Assembly: GCF_014764705.1 (NCBI RefSeq)
Contig: NZ_JACXXG010000032.1
Coordinates: 1-44,005 of the forward strand
Length of the DNA stretch: 44,005 bases
Direction of reading: 5' to 3'
Source of the DNA: Stutzerimonas kunmingensis
GTDB taxonomy: Bacteria > Pseudomonadota > Gammaproteobacteria > Pseudomonadales > Pseudomonadaceae
In this document: one piece after another, positions 1-8,212 of the stretch
Layout of the letters: every line of letters starts with the position of its first letter
Numbering within the stretch: the first letter of the stretch is position 1
Notes under the pieces: model-generated
The model's database searches: none
Told to the model about the DNA's origin: nothing
What the model saw: the letters and a program-made list of their open reading frames with translations, nothing else
Position numbers and translations under genes: made by a program

Positions 1-21
1 GTGGTGCTGAAACCTGTCAAA

Positions 22-41
22 AAGGCCTGAAGTCAGGCCTT
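22..41. terminator. Hairpin terminator at left edge
   Basis: A perfect 9-bp inverted repeat (AAGGCCTGA / TCAGGCCTT) with a 2-nt loop is flanked on its left by an A-tract at 19-23. Read on the minus strand this is a stem followed by TTTTT, the classic intrinsic terminator form. Read on the plus strand the tail is a weaker TTGTGT. No minus-strand gene ends nearby, so it probably terminates a plus-strand gene left of the window or acts in both directions. Confidence 0.6.
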
Positions 42-63
42 GTGTGGACTCCGTTAGGCCAAA

Positions 64-79
64 GCGCTTGAAAAAGCGC
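64..79. repeat. Small hairpin GCGCTT/AAGCGC
   Basis: A 6-bp inverted repeat with a GAAA tetraloop lies between the edge terminator and the LysE-type gene. It has no T-tract and no clear role. The rest of 80-206 shows nothing recognisable. Confidence 0.3.
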
Positions 80-206
80 CAAACCGGACGGGTTGGGGCA
101 GTTGAAGCCGAGTTTTTCAACGGCCTGCTAGGGCAATTTCCTTCAATACCATGCCCTGTCGGGCCCATAGCCTGCCCACCATCTTCCACTGGTAAGCAGA
201 GTACTC

Positions 207-794
207 ATGGACCCCTATCTCTCGATGGCTGCGTTCGCCCTGGCCTCGTCGATCACTCCTGGCCCGGTCAACCTGGTCGCGCTCAACTGTGGCGCGCGTT
301 TCGGCTTTCGCGCCAGTGCTCGGCACATCACCGGCGCAACTGTCGGTTTCACCCTGTTGCTGCTGCTGATCGGCCTCGGGCTTTACGAGCTGCTCGAGCG
401 GGCGCCGATTCTGATGCGTGGCATCCAGTGGGGCGGGGTCGCCTTCCTGCTCTACATGGCCTGGAGGCTTGCAGTCGATGATGGCCGTCTGGAACCCGCT
501 GCGGCCGGCAATGGCCCGTCGCTGCTCGACGGCGCGCTGATGCAATGGCTCAATCCAAAGGCCTGGCTGGCGTCAGTGGCGGGCATGGGACTGTTCGCGG
601 CGAATGGCGATGTGCTGCGGGTCTGGCTGTTCGCCGGCCTGTATTTCGTCATCTGTTATGGCTCGATTGCCTGCTGGGCCGGAGCTGGCGCCTTTCTCAG
701 CCGCTACCTGCAGGAGCCGGGGCGGGTGCGCTGGCTCAATCGAACGATGGCACTGTTGCTGGCAGGCAGTGCGTTCTATCTAGTGGCGGGCTGA
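207..794 (+). CDS. LysE/RhtB-family amino-acid exporter
   Basis: The predicted inner-membrane protein has 195 residues, the usual length for the LysE/RhtB family, which exports amino acids or related metabolites. The N-terminus has the family's SSITPGPVN motif right after the first hydrophobic stretch. About six hydrophobic segments follow, with the conserved NPKAW motif near residue 116, typical of RhtB proteins. The start at 207 places the first membrane helix directly at the N-terminus; its ribosome site is weak. The 3' end overlaps the convergent AraC gene by 15 bp. An AraC regulator next to a LysE exporter is a common pairing, so the regulator may control it. The substrate cannot be read from sequence. 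Confidence 0.9.
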   Translation: MDPYLSMAAFALASSITPGPVNLVALNCGARFGFRASARHITGATVGFTLLLLLIGLGLYELLERAPILMRGIQWGGVAFLLYMAWRLAVDDGRLEPAAAGNGPSLLDGALMQWLNPKAWLASVAGMGLFAANGDVLRVWLFAGLYFVICYGSIACWAGAGAFLSRYLQEPGRVRWLNRTMALLLAGSAFYLVAG

Positions 795-1631
795 GCCCGG
801 CGCGATGCGATCCCGGTACTGCCCGGGCGTCGCCGCCAGCTGACGTTTGAAGGTGCGCTGGAAGTGCGCCTGGTCCGCAAAACCGGCGGCCAGCGCCACC
901 TCGGCGAGGTCATGACCCTGGCGCAGCCAGTGCTGGCTGCGCTGGATGCGACGGTTGAGCAGATAGGCATGCGGGGTCATGCCGTAGTGCTGCCTGAAGG
1001 TGCGGATCAGATAGGACGGCGACAGCGCGGCTGCCTGGCAGATGTCTTCCAGACGCAGCGCCTGGGTACAGTGTTCGGCAATGTAGTCGGCCGCCCGTCG
1101 CAGCTGTTCGACGGGCTCTGCGCCCGGGCTGGCGGCTGCCGGGGCAAGGGTCTGCTGCAGCAGCGTGAAGTACTCGACCGCCGCGCTCTGCCGCTGCAGC
1201 GTGTCCGCCTGCGGGTCGAGCAGGGTGGCGTACAGCCTGGTCAGCCCGGTGAACAACGCCGGGTCGAGGCTCTGGATCGGCGTGTAGGGAATGAAGCGGC
1301 CGTCGGCGCTGACGCCCAGTTCATGTTGCAGCGCGCCCAGCCAGCCCGTGTCGACGTAGAACATCAGGTACGACCAGGGTTGGCCGTCGATGGGGTTGCA
1401 GGCATGCACCGTTTGCGGATTGATGATCACCACGGCGCCGCGGGCGATCCGCTGGCGTGCCGTGCCGTTGAAGTAGGTGCTGGCGCCGGCGGTGATCGCG
1501 CCGATGGAAAAGGTCTCGTGACAGTGCGGCGCGTAGCAGACCCTGCGCCCATCGGCGACCGCCCGCGCCTCGAGGAAGGGCAGGGCGGCGTCGCGCCAGA
1601 AGTGTGGCTGGCTGTCGTCCGGATTGTTCAC
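780..1631 (-). CDS. AraC-family transcriptional regulator
   Basis: A 283-residue cytoplasmic regulator with an N-terminal cupin-type sensing domain (about 20-160; CYAPHCHETFSIG resembles the AraC ligand-binding arm and first strands). The C-terminal half is a double helix-turn-helix AraC/XylS domain (about 185-280; LEDICQAAALSPSYLIRTFRQHYGMTPHAYL, then LAEVALAAGFADQAHFQRTFKR, given here only as landmarks). The chosen start is GTG at 1631. The gene converges on the LysE exporter with a 15-bp overlap and diverges from the lipoprotein gene across 112 bp. Regulation of the exporter is an inference from context; the ligand is unknown. Confidence 0.9.
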   Translation of the reverse strand: MNNPDDSQPHFWRDAALPFLEARAVADGRRVCYAPHCHETFSIGAITAGASTYFNGTARQRIARGAVVIINPQTVHACNPIDGQPWSYLMFYVDTGWLGALQHELGVSADGRFIPYTPIQSLDPALFTGLTRLYATLLDPQADTLQRQSAAVEYFTLLQQTLAPAAASPGAEPVEQLRRAADYIAEHCTQALRLEDICQAAALSPSYLIRTFRQHYGMTPHAYLLNRRIQRSQHWLRQGHDLAEVALAAGFADQAHFQRTFKRQLAATPGQYRDRIAPGSARH

Positions 1632-1743
1632 GTTGTGCCTGCCGTCATCGATACGAAACTGTAGTCAGACTCTAGCAATCATTCGGCGCTCTGGCATGCT
1701 CGACGACCAGGTTCGCCATTTCAGTCCCGGCCAAGGAGTTTCC

Positions 1744-2169
1744 ATGCGTCTGACCCTCGCTTTCACTGCACTGCTGTCGCTGGCTGGCTGTTCATCCTGG
1801 CAGCCCGATGCCGAGGACATCGAACCGGTGCCGGCCGAGCGGGTGCTGGCCTACCAACAGCCCCTGGAGAACGCCGGTGAGGTGGTGGTGACGCGGGATT
1901 TCGGCTTGCGTGGCGGCGGCTGCTACATCGCCGTGCTGATCGATCGTGAGCTGGCGGCGCGCATCCACGTCGGCGAGGTTGTACGTTTTCAGGTGCCGGC
2001 CGGTGCGCGGATCGTCAGCATCGGCACCGATCCGCTGGACGACACGCTGTGTGGCAAGCTCAGCCTGCGCCGCGAGAAACTGGCGCAGGTGCAGGCGGGG
2101 CAGACGCTGGAATATCGCGTCATCAGCGACAACCGCATCGGCTTCGATATCGTGCCGGTCGAGCCCTGA
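1744..2169 (+). CDS. Small predicted lipoprotein
   Basis: The 141-residue product starts MRLTLAFTALLSLAGCSS, a short signal peptide ending in a textbook lipobox (LAGC, Cys16), so it should be a lipidated envelope protein. The start at 1744 was chosen because AAGGAG sits 8 nt upstream and the signal peptide begins at once; an in-frame start at 1624 would bury the signal. The mature part looks like a small beta-rich domain (VGEVVRFQVPAGARIV), and two further Cys (about 60 and 101) could form a disulfide. I do not recognise a named family or function. Confidence 0.8.
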   Translation: MRLTLAFTALLSLAGCSSWQPDAEDIEPVPAERVLAYQQPLENAGEVVVTRDFGLRGGGCYIAVLIDRELAARIHVGEVVRFQVPAGARIVSIGTDPLDDTLCGKLSLRREKLAQVQAGQTLEYRVISDNRIGFDIVPVEP

Positions 2170-2178
2170 TGCGGCGAA

Positions 2179-2529
2179 TTACTTGATCACCGTCCGCGCA
2201 GTCTTCAGATAGTCAGCACCGTAGCTGCTGACTTCGTCGGCGCTCTCGGCTTCCGAGGCGATGTGGATTTCCTCCAGGGTATCGTTCAGCCCGTCCATTT
2301 CCTCGACGATTTTCTCCGGCGCCGCTTTCAGCGTGTAGGTCAGTTCGTGGATCTGCGCCATGTTCTCCGGTGTCTACTCCTGCGCCAGGGCCTGGTCGAG
2401 GCGGGTGTTGTATTCGGAGAATTGCTTCACCGCCTCGGCCAAGTTGCTAGGTGGCGGTGCCTCGGCGAAGGCATGGTTGGCGACGATGGTGGTCAGCGCC
2501 AGAGCGGCGGTCCGGATAAGCGTTTTCAC
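2179..2529 (-). pseudogene. DUF6746-like small secreted protein, interrupted by TAG
   Basis: Reading from a GTG at 2529 (AGGGACC upstream), one continuous frame encodes a signal peptide (MKTLIRTAALALTTIVANHAFA, cleavage near AFA-EA) and then a helical, acidic domain ending at 2179. It totals 116 codons apart from one TAG at 2374-2376, after ...LDQALAQE. The frame resumes unchanged with TPENMAQIHELTYTL. No shift in frame or composition is seen, so a single nonsense substitution is the simplest explanation. The pattern resembles small periplasmic DUF6746-type pseudomonad proteins; that family name is from memory and only moderately certain. The first part (51 codons) could still be made as a short peptide. 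Confidence 0.7.
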
Positions 2530-2737
2530 GACAGGTCCCTTGCTGAATTTGGTCGGGCGCGAAGGTATCACCTGCGGGTAGTGACGCTGTGTAGTAGCGC
2601 ACAGTCTGCGCTGCGCCATTAGTCGCATGCCGCGTCGCACGGCAGGGCTGGTCCGGGAAATTCATCGGCGGTGCAGACCTCATCACTGCGCTCCTGCAAA
2701 GTCGCAGCCGCTGCTGAGTTGAACTGCCCGACCGCTC

Positions 2738-2752
2738 TGGCACGCACTTTGC
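2738..2752 (+). promoter_or_regulatory. Sigma54 (RpoN) promoter, -24/-12
   Basis: TGGCACG-N4-TTGC matches the sigma54 core exactly, with GG and GC at the required spacing; only the base after TTGC (G rather than A/T) departs from consensus. The predicted start is near 2764. It points toward the chemotaxis gene starting at 3001, and flagellar and chemotaxis genes in pseudomonads commonly use RpoN. Confidence 0.6.
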
Positions 2753-2765
2753 GATGATTTTTCAT

Positions 2766-2792
2766 TAAAGGGCGACCATGCTTGGCCGATAT
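2766..2792 (+). promoter_or_regulatory. Sigma28 (FliA) promoter
   Basis: TAAA-N15-GCCGATAT matches the sigma28 consensus TAAA-N15-GCCGATAA at 11 of 12 defined positions with the exact spacing. It faces the methyl-accepting chemotaxis gene about 210 bp downstream. Chemoreceptors are classic FliA targets. The implied 5' leader is about 200 nt. Apart from this and the sigma54 site, the 2530-3000 gap shows nothing I can support. Confidence 0.75.
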
Positions 2793-3000
2793 GATCTCGC
2801 GTGCTGGCATTCCGCCTGTGCTCGGCAGGCGTCTGTAGACCCAACAACAAGATCACGCTCCCGCTTCCTCTTCCGCGATTCGCGTCCTGCAACAGGACCA
2901 CTCGGCACGTCCCACGCCCGACGCGCCGGTTCGACTGTTATGCCTCACTTTTGCCAATTTGCCGCTCCTCACGAACGGCACGCCATGTGGAAAAGAACGA

Positions 3001-4620
3001 ATGATGCAGCAACTGACAATCCGTGCCCGCCTGCTGATTCTGGTCGGGGCCATGCTTGCGGCCTGCCTGGTGATCGGGCTGACCGGGCTCAATGCCCAGC
3101 AGCGCAGCGTGGCCGGGCTCAACACCGTGTACCTGGACCGCGTCGTGCCGCTGCGTGACCTCAAGCTGATCTCCGACCTGTACGCGGTGAAGATCGTCGA
3201 TGCGACGCACAAGGCCCGCAGCGGCATGCTCAGCTATCCGCAGGCGCGTGACGAGGTGCGCAACGCCCGCGCCGAGATCAACCGGCTCTGGCTGGCATAC
3301 CTGAACACCCACTTGGTCGATGCCGAGCGGCAGCTTGCCTCGCGGATCGAGACGCTGATGAAGGCCACGGAGAAACCCTTCGACGCCCTCGAGCGCACGC
3401 TGGACCGGCACAGCGAGAAACGTCTGGCGGCGTTCGTCATCAACGACCTGTATCCGCTGGTCGATCCCATCTCCGAGGGCTTCTCCCAGCTGATCGAGCT
3501 GCAACTGGGCGAGGCCAAGGCCGAGTACGAACAGGCGCAGGCGCTCTATCAGCGCAACCGCCTGCTGAACATCGGCCTGTTGCTGGCGCTGCTGGTGGGC
3601 GGCGGCCTGTTCGCCATGGTGATGCTGCGCAGCATCAGCCGGCCGCTGGAGGAGTTGAAGCAGGCCGCGGCCGCAGTGGCTGCGGGTGATTTGAGTCGCA
3701 CCATCGAGTGTCGCGGCAAGGACGAAATCACCGAGGTGCAGCAGTCGATCCGTCAGATGCAGCGCACCCTGCGCGATACGCTGCAGGACATCCAGGGCTC
3801 GGCGACCCAGCTGGCGTCGGCTGCCGAGGAGCTGCACGCGGTCACCCAGCACACCGCCCAAGGCATCCATCAGCAGAACGAGGAAGTGCAGATGGCCGCC
3901 ACCGCGGTCACCGAGATGTCCGCCGCGGTGGACGAAGTGGCCGGCAACGCCAACCGCACCTCCGATGCTTCGCGCGATGCCGAGACGGTCGCCGACGACG
4001 GCCGCCGCCAGGTGACTGCCACGCGGCAGACCATCGACCAGCTGAGCGACAAGCTGCAGCAGACCGCGGCCACCGTGACCCACCTGGCCCAAGAGGCTGC
4101 GAGCATCGGGCAGGTGGTGGATGTGATTCGCGCGATCGCCGACCAGACCAATCTGCTCGCGCTCAACGCCGCCATCGAGGCCGCGCGGGCCGGCGAGGCT
4201 GGACGTGGATTCGCGGTGGTCGCCGACGAGGTGCGTAACCTCGCGCAGCGCACGCAGAGCTCGACCCAGGAGATTGAACGCATGATCGGCGCGATCCAGA
4301 GCGCTACCGAGCAATCGGTGCGCGACATGCAGCAGAGCAGTGAATTCGCTACGCGCAGCCAGACCATGGCCGGCGAAGCGGATCAGGCACTGGGGCTGAT
4401 CGCCGAGCGTGTCGGGCAGATCAACGAGATGAACCTGGTGATTGCCAGCGCCGCCGAGGAGCAGGCACAGGTCGCGCGGGAGGTGGATCGCAACCTGCTG
4501 GCCATCCGCGACATCTCAGAGCAGAGCGCCACCGGCGCGCAGCAGACCTCGGTGGCCAGCGACGAGCTGGCGCGCCTGGCGACGCAGCTCAACCAGCTGG
4601 TCGGGCGCTTCCGTCTGTAA
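3001..4620 (+). CDS. Methyl-accepting chemotaxis protein
   Basis: A 539-residue chemoreceptor that passes a ligand signal from the periplasm to the CheA/CheW complex at the cell pole. Order: transmembrane helix 1 (about 9-30), a periplasmic four-helix-bundle sensor of the Tar/4HB type (about 31-185), transmembrane helix 2 (about 188-209), HAMP (about 210-262), then a long coiled-coil signalling domain with the near-invariant hairpin tip ([19 protein letters not shown], around 380-400). The start is the ATG-ATG pair at 3001/3004 preceded by GGAAAAGAA; an upstream in-frame ATG at 2959 would add polar residues before helix 1. The two flagellar-type promoters upstream fit its role. The C-terminus lacks an obvious CheR/CheB-binding pentapeptide. 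Ligand unknown. Confidence 0.95.
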   Translation: MMQQLTIRARLLILVGAMLAACLVIGLTGLNAQQRSVAGLNTVYLDRVVPLRDLKLISDLYAVKIVDATHKARSGMLSYPQARDEVRNARAEINRLWLAYLNTHLVDAERQLASRIETLMKATEKPFDALERTLDRHSEKRLAAFVINDLYPLVDPISEGFSQLIELQLGEAKAEYEQAQALYQRNRLLNIGLLLALLVGGGLFAMVMLRSISRPLEELKQAAAAVAAGDLSRTIECRGKDEITEVQQSIRQMQRTLRDTLQDIQGSATQLASAAEELHAVTQHTAQGIHQQNEEVQMAATAVTEMSAAVDEVAGNANRTSDASRDAETVADDGRRQVTATRQTIDQLSDKLQQTAATVTHLAQEAASIGQVVDVIRAIADQTNLLALNAAIEAARAGEAGRGFAVVADEVRNLAQRTQSSTQEIERMIGAIQSATEQSVRDMQQSSEFATRSQTMAGEADQALGLIAERVGQINEMNLVIASAAEEQAQVAREVDRNLLAIRDISEQSATGAQQTSVASDELARLATQLNQLVGRFRL

Positions 4621-4739
4621 GCGAAGAGATGGGCTGACGCGGTCGGGACATGCATTGTGGCAATCCGACCGCGAACCCGGCTGCACGAATGCATTCCTAT
4701 GTACGGAGTTTCCCGATTCGTACCGAACAGGAGTCGCGC

Positions 4740-5753
4740 GTGAAAACAGCCGTGTCCGCCCTGGCGCTTGCCGCCGGTCTAACCCTGAGCCTGCCGCTGC
4801 TGGCCGAAAGCCGAACCGCCTACGGCCCGCAGCTGGAAGGCTTCAGCTATCCGCACCCGCTCAAGCATTACCGTTTCGAGTCCCAGGGCAAGGCGCTGGA
4901 AATGGCCTTCATGGACGTCGAGCCGCAGGGCAAGGCGAACGGCCGCACGGCGCTGTTGCTGCATGGCAAGAACTTCTGCGGGGCGACCTGGGAGCGCACC
5001 ATCGAGGTGCTCAGCCAGGCCGGTTACCGGGTCATCGCTCCCGATCAGGTCGGTTTCTGCAGCTCGAGCAAGCCCGAGGGTTACCAGTTCAGCTTCGCCC
5101 AGTTGGCGCACAACACCCAGGCGCTGCTGGAGCAGGAAGACATCGAGCAGGTTACCGTGATCGGCCATTCCATGGGCGGCATGCTGGCCGCGCGACTGGC
5201 GCTGAACTACCCACAGCGGGTCGAGCAGCTGGTGCTGGTCAACCCCATCGGTCTGGAAGACTGGCAGGCTGAAGGCGTGCCGTACGCCTCGATCGATCAG
5301 CTCTATCAGTCGGAACTCAAAACCAACTTCGACAGCATCAAGGCCTACCAGCAGAAGTTCTACTACAACGGCAGCTGGAAGCCGGAGTACGAGCGTTGGG
5401 TCGGCATGCTCGCCGGAATGTATGCCGGGGACGGCAAGGAACAGGTCGCCTGGAACCAGGCACAGACCTCGGAGATGGTTTTTACCCAGCCGGTGATCCA
5501 TGAGTTTTCGCGGATCAGGACGCCGACCTTGCTGCTGATCGGCGGGCTGGATCGCACCGCGCCGGGCGCCAACCGTGCGCCGGAGGATGTCGCCAAGCGC
5601 CTGGGCAACTATCCCGAGCTGGGTCGCCAGGCTGCCGCGATGATTCCGGATGCGACGCTGGTGGCCTTCCCTGATCTTGGGCATTCACCGCAGGTCGAGG
5701 CACCAGAAGAATTCCACCGTGCGTTGCTCGAGAGGCTGGAGGCGCAGCGCTAA
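4740..5753 (+). CDS. Secreted alpha/beta hydrolase
   Basis: A 337-residue alpha/beta-fold hydrolase with an N-terminal signal peptide (KTAVSALALAAGLTLSLPLLA), so it probably acts in the periplasm. Visible catalytic features: the oxyanion-region HGKNF motif, nucleophile elbow GHSMGG (Ser144), acid in IGGLDRTAP and histidine in LGHSPQVEAP. The GTG start at 4740 is preferred because AGGAG lies upstream and the signal peptide begins there; an ATG at 4650 would bury it. The sequence between the elbow and the acid loop forms a cap domain. The gene converges tail to tail with a second hydrolase, 6 bp between stops. Substrate unknown; esterase or epoxide-hydrolase-like families are all possible. Confidence 0.88.
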   Translation: MKTAVSALALAAGLTLSLPLLAESRTAYGPQLEGFSYPHPLKHYRFESQGKALEMAFMDVEPQGKANGRTALLLHGKNFCGATWERTIEVLSQAGYRVIAPDQVGFCSSSKPEGYQFSFAQLAHNTQALLEQEDIEQVTVIGHSMGGMLAARLALNYPQRVEQLVLVNPIGLEDWQAEGVPYASIDQLYQSELKTNFDSIKAYQQKFYYNGSWKPEYERWVGMLAGMYAGDGKEQVAWNQAQTSEMVFTQPVIHEFSRIRTPTLLLIGGLDRTAPGANRAPEDVAKRLGNYPELGRQAAAMIPDATLVAFPDLGHSPQVEAPEEFHRALLERLEAQR

Positions 5754-5759
5754 TACGTG

Positions 5760-6707
5760 TCAGCCGCGCTCCGCTGCTTTGACCGGGGGCGGCTGCGCGG
5801 CACCCAGGCGTTGCCCGCCCGATTCCAGCAGCGCCTGCAGCGCACGGCCATAGGCACCGAGCGCCACGCGCAGGCTGTTGTTGTGGGTGGCGCCCTCGAC
5901 CAGCAGCAATTGCTTGGGTTGGCGCGCAGCCAGATACAGCTGCTCGCTGAAGCGCGGCGGCACATAGCGGTCATCAGTGCCGTGCACCACCAGCAGTGGC
6001 ATGCCGATCTGGTCGATCTTCTCCAGCGAATCGAACTTCTGCGACAGCAGCCAGCGCACCGGCAGCGTGGTGTCGGACACGGCTGTCGCCACGTCGGCCA
6101 GCGAGGTGAAGGTCGACTCGATGATCAGCGCGCGCGCCTCGGCCGGTACGCTGTCGCGCTCGGCCTGCTGCCCGAGTTCGGCTGCCAGGTCGACAGCCAC
6201 CGCGCCGCCGAGGGAATGCCCGTAGATGAAGCGCTTGCCGGCGTCCGGCTGCAGCGTCTTCAGGCGCTCCCAGCCGATGCGCGCGTCGGCATAGACGCTG
6301 CGTTCCGACGGCAGGTCGCCAAGGCTCTGGCCGAAGCCGCGGTAGTCGATGGCCAGCACCGAGAAGCCCAGCGCGCGCAGCTGTTCCAGACGAAAAAGGT
6401 GGCCGGTGAGGTTCCAGCGCACGCCGTGCAGGTAGAGCAGGGCGGGCGCATCGGCGTTGGCGGCCGGCCACCACCAGGCATGAATGTTCTGCTCGTCACC
6501 GAACGCGGAGTCGGTCAGCTGCAGCTCCTCGACGCCATGCGGCAGGCCGCTGAACCAGGACGCGGTGCCCGGTTCGATACGGAACACCAGCTCGCGCTCT
6601 TTCTGTTCGAGCACCGAACAGCCGACCGGAAGACCGACGGCGAACAGGGTAATCAGCAGCAGGCAGAGCCGCCGGGCTTTGCTGCGGAACAGGAAGAAAT
6701 GCTGCAA
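5760..6707 (-). CDS. Membrane-anchored alpha/beta hydrolase (ABHD12/13-like)
   Basis: A 315-residue hydrolase with a basic, hydrophobic N-terminus (about 10-30) ending in PVGC. This is either an uncleaved anchor or an imperfect lipobox, since Pro occupies the -3 position. The body has YLHGVRWN (oxyanion), DYRGFGQS, nucleophile elbow GHSLGG (Ser165), acid in VVHGTDDRYVP and a late His in EGATHNN. This arrangement matches the BEM46/ABHD13-type hydrolases, which are often membrane-attached and of unknown substrate. It is not in an obvious operon with the MFS gene upstream on the same strand; the 131-bp gap at 6708-6838 shows no clear signal. Confidence 0.87.
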   Translation of the reverse strand: MQHFFLFRSKARRLCLLLITLFAVGLPVGCSVLEQKERELVFRIEPGTASWFSGLPHGVEELQLTDSAFGDEQNIHAWWWPAANADAPALLYLHGVRWNLTGHLFRLEQLRALGFSVLAIDYRGFGQSLGDLPSERSVYADARIGWERLKTLQPDAGKRFIYGHSLGGAVAVDLAAELGQQAERDSVPAEARALIIESTFTSLADVATAVSDTTLPVRWLLSQKFDSLEKIDQIGMPLLVVHGTDDRYVPPRFSEQLYLAARQPKQLLLVEGATHNNSLRVALGAYGRALQALLESGGQRLGAAQPPPVKAAERG

Positions 6708-6838
6708 GGTCAGGGTCTCGAAATCAGGAATCGTAGATAGGACCCGCTTGCCGAATGATCTGCAAGGCGGGCCATCGCTTCACTGATTACTGCATGTTGC
6801 GCGCGATTGTCGTCACGAGCGGACGGCCGGCTATGGCC

Positions 6839-8065
6839 TCAGGAGCAGCAGGTCGCCTGCTCGGCGTCGGCGTCCTGCACCGCGCGCTCGATCTTCCATG
6901 CCCAGGCGAACACCAGCAGACCGCCAACGGCGGTGGCGGCGCCGATATAGCCGGTGGATGTCCAGCCGAAACCGGCGGTGATCGCCAGCCCGCCCAGCCA
7001 TGGCCCAAGGGCGTTGGCGATGTTGAAGGCGGCATGGTTGGAGGCGGCGGCGAGGGTCTGCGCATCCGCGGCGACATCCATCAGATGGGTCTGCAGCGCG
7101 GGCGACAGCGAGACCATGGTGCCCACCGCAAACACCGCCGGAAAGATCGTCCACACCGAGTGCGCTGCCAGCGGGAATACCAGCAGCACCAGCGCGCTCC
7201 ACAGCAAGAGCCAGGCAACCGCCTTGAAGCGCAGCCGATCGAACAGCCAGCCGCCGACCAGATTGCCGACGATGCCGCCAAGGCCGAACGCGGCGAGGGC
7301 AAACGGAATCCAGCCGGCGCTAACGCCGGTGACGTTCAGCAACGTCGGCGCCATGTAGCTGAACACACAGAACATGCCGGCGAAGCCGATCGAGCTGATC
7401 GCCAGCGCCAGCCAGACCTGTGGCCGATTGAAGGCGCGGATTTCGTGCAGCGGGCTGTTGCGCGGTTCGTTGCGGTTCGGCGGCAGGAACAGCGCCACCA
7501 GCAGCACCGTCAGCAGGGCGATGGCACCGACCAGGGCGAACGCATAGCGCCAGCTCGCCCATTGCCCGAGCCAGGTGGCCAGCGGGTTGCCGATCAGGAT
7601 CGCCACGGTCAGCCCCATCAGCACGCGGGCGACGGCCTGGGCGCGTTTGTCCGGCGGCACCATGGAAGCTGCCACCAGCATTGCCACGCCGAAATAGGCC
7701 CCGTGCGGCAGGCCGGTGATGAAGCGGAAGATCATCAGCGTCGAGTAATCCGGCGCCAGGGCGCTGGCGAAGTTGCCCAAGGCGAAGAAACCCATCAGCA
7801 GCAACAGCAGGTGCCGGCGGAACAGCCGTGAGCCGAGGATCGCCAGTAACGGTGCGCCCACCACCACGCCCAGGGCGTAGGTGCTGATCACGTTGCCGAC
7901 CTGGGGTTCGCTGATACCCAGCCCCTCGGCCACGTTCGGCATCAGGCCCATGATGGCGAACTCACCGGTGCCGATGGCGAAGCCACCCATGGCCAGCGCC
8001 AGCTCGAGCAGCAGCACGGCGCGGGCGGAAAGGGGCGGAGTCGCTGCGGTGGCTGGCGCCGTCAT
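6839..8065 (-). CDS. MFS transporter, DHA1 drug/sugar exporter type
   Basis: A 408-residue inner-membrane protein with twelve hydrophobic segments, the normal size for the 12-TM drug:H+ antiporter-1 group. Helix 1 carries GTGEFAIMGLMP, characteristic of the AraJ/YdhP/SotB branch, and the helix 2-3 loop has the expected basic residues (GSRLFRR). The start at 8065 was chosen because GAGGTAACC lies just upstream; a frame-open ATG at 8104 adds 13 polar residues. The C-terminus ends in a Cys-Cys-Ser tail, which is slightly unusual. It likely exports sugars, arabinose-like compounds or drugs, but the substrate cannot be assigned. Confidence 0.9.
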   Translation of the reverse strand: MTAPATAATPPLSARAVLLLELALAMGGFAIGTGEFAIMGLMPNVAEGLGISEPQVGNVISTYALGVVVGAPLLAILGSRLFRRHLLLLLMGFFALGNFASALAPDYSTLMIFRFITGLPHGAYFGVAMLVAASMVPPDKRAQAVARVLMGLTVAILIGNPLATWLGQWASWRYAFALVGAIALLTVLLVALFLPPNRNEPRNSPLHEIRAFNRPQVWLALAISSIGFAGMFCVFSYMAPTLLNVTGVSAGWIPFALAAFGLGGIVGNLVGGWLFDRLRFKAVAWLLLWSALVLLVFPLAAHSVWTIFPAVFAVGTMVSLSPALQTHLMDVAADAQTLAAASNHAAFNIANALGPWLGGLAITAGFGWTSTGYIGAATAVGGLLVFAWAWKIERAVQDADAEQATCCS

Positions 8066-8172
8066 GGTTACCTCGTTGCGTCGAAAAGGGGCGGCATTAT
8101 TCACGCTGGTTCGCGCAGGTAAAGCCCTACCGCCAAAGAAGGAGATGCACTGGGTGTTTGGGAGTGCGTCGG

Positions 8173-8195
8173 CGCGCCGGAGTTCGCCCGGCGCG
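8173..8195. terminator. GC-rich hairpin after the SLC13 gene
   Basis: A perfect 8-bp inverted repeat (CGCGCCGG / CCGGCGCG) with a 7-nt loop lies just beyond the stop of the minus-strand SLC13 gene. No T-tract follows, so termination is plausible but not certain. Confidence 0.35.
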
Positions 8196-8212
8196 GGCGG
8201 AAAGGCATGTGT

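Noticed and set aside
2938..4314. A 458-codon frame antisense to the chemoreceptor
   Set aside because: Composition mirrors the coiled-coil codons of the real gene, with no independent features.
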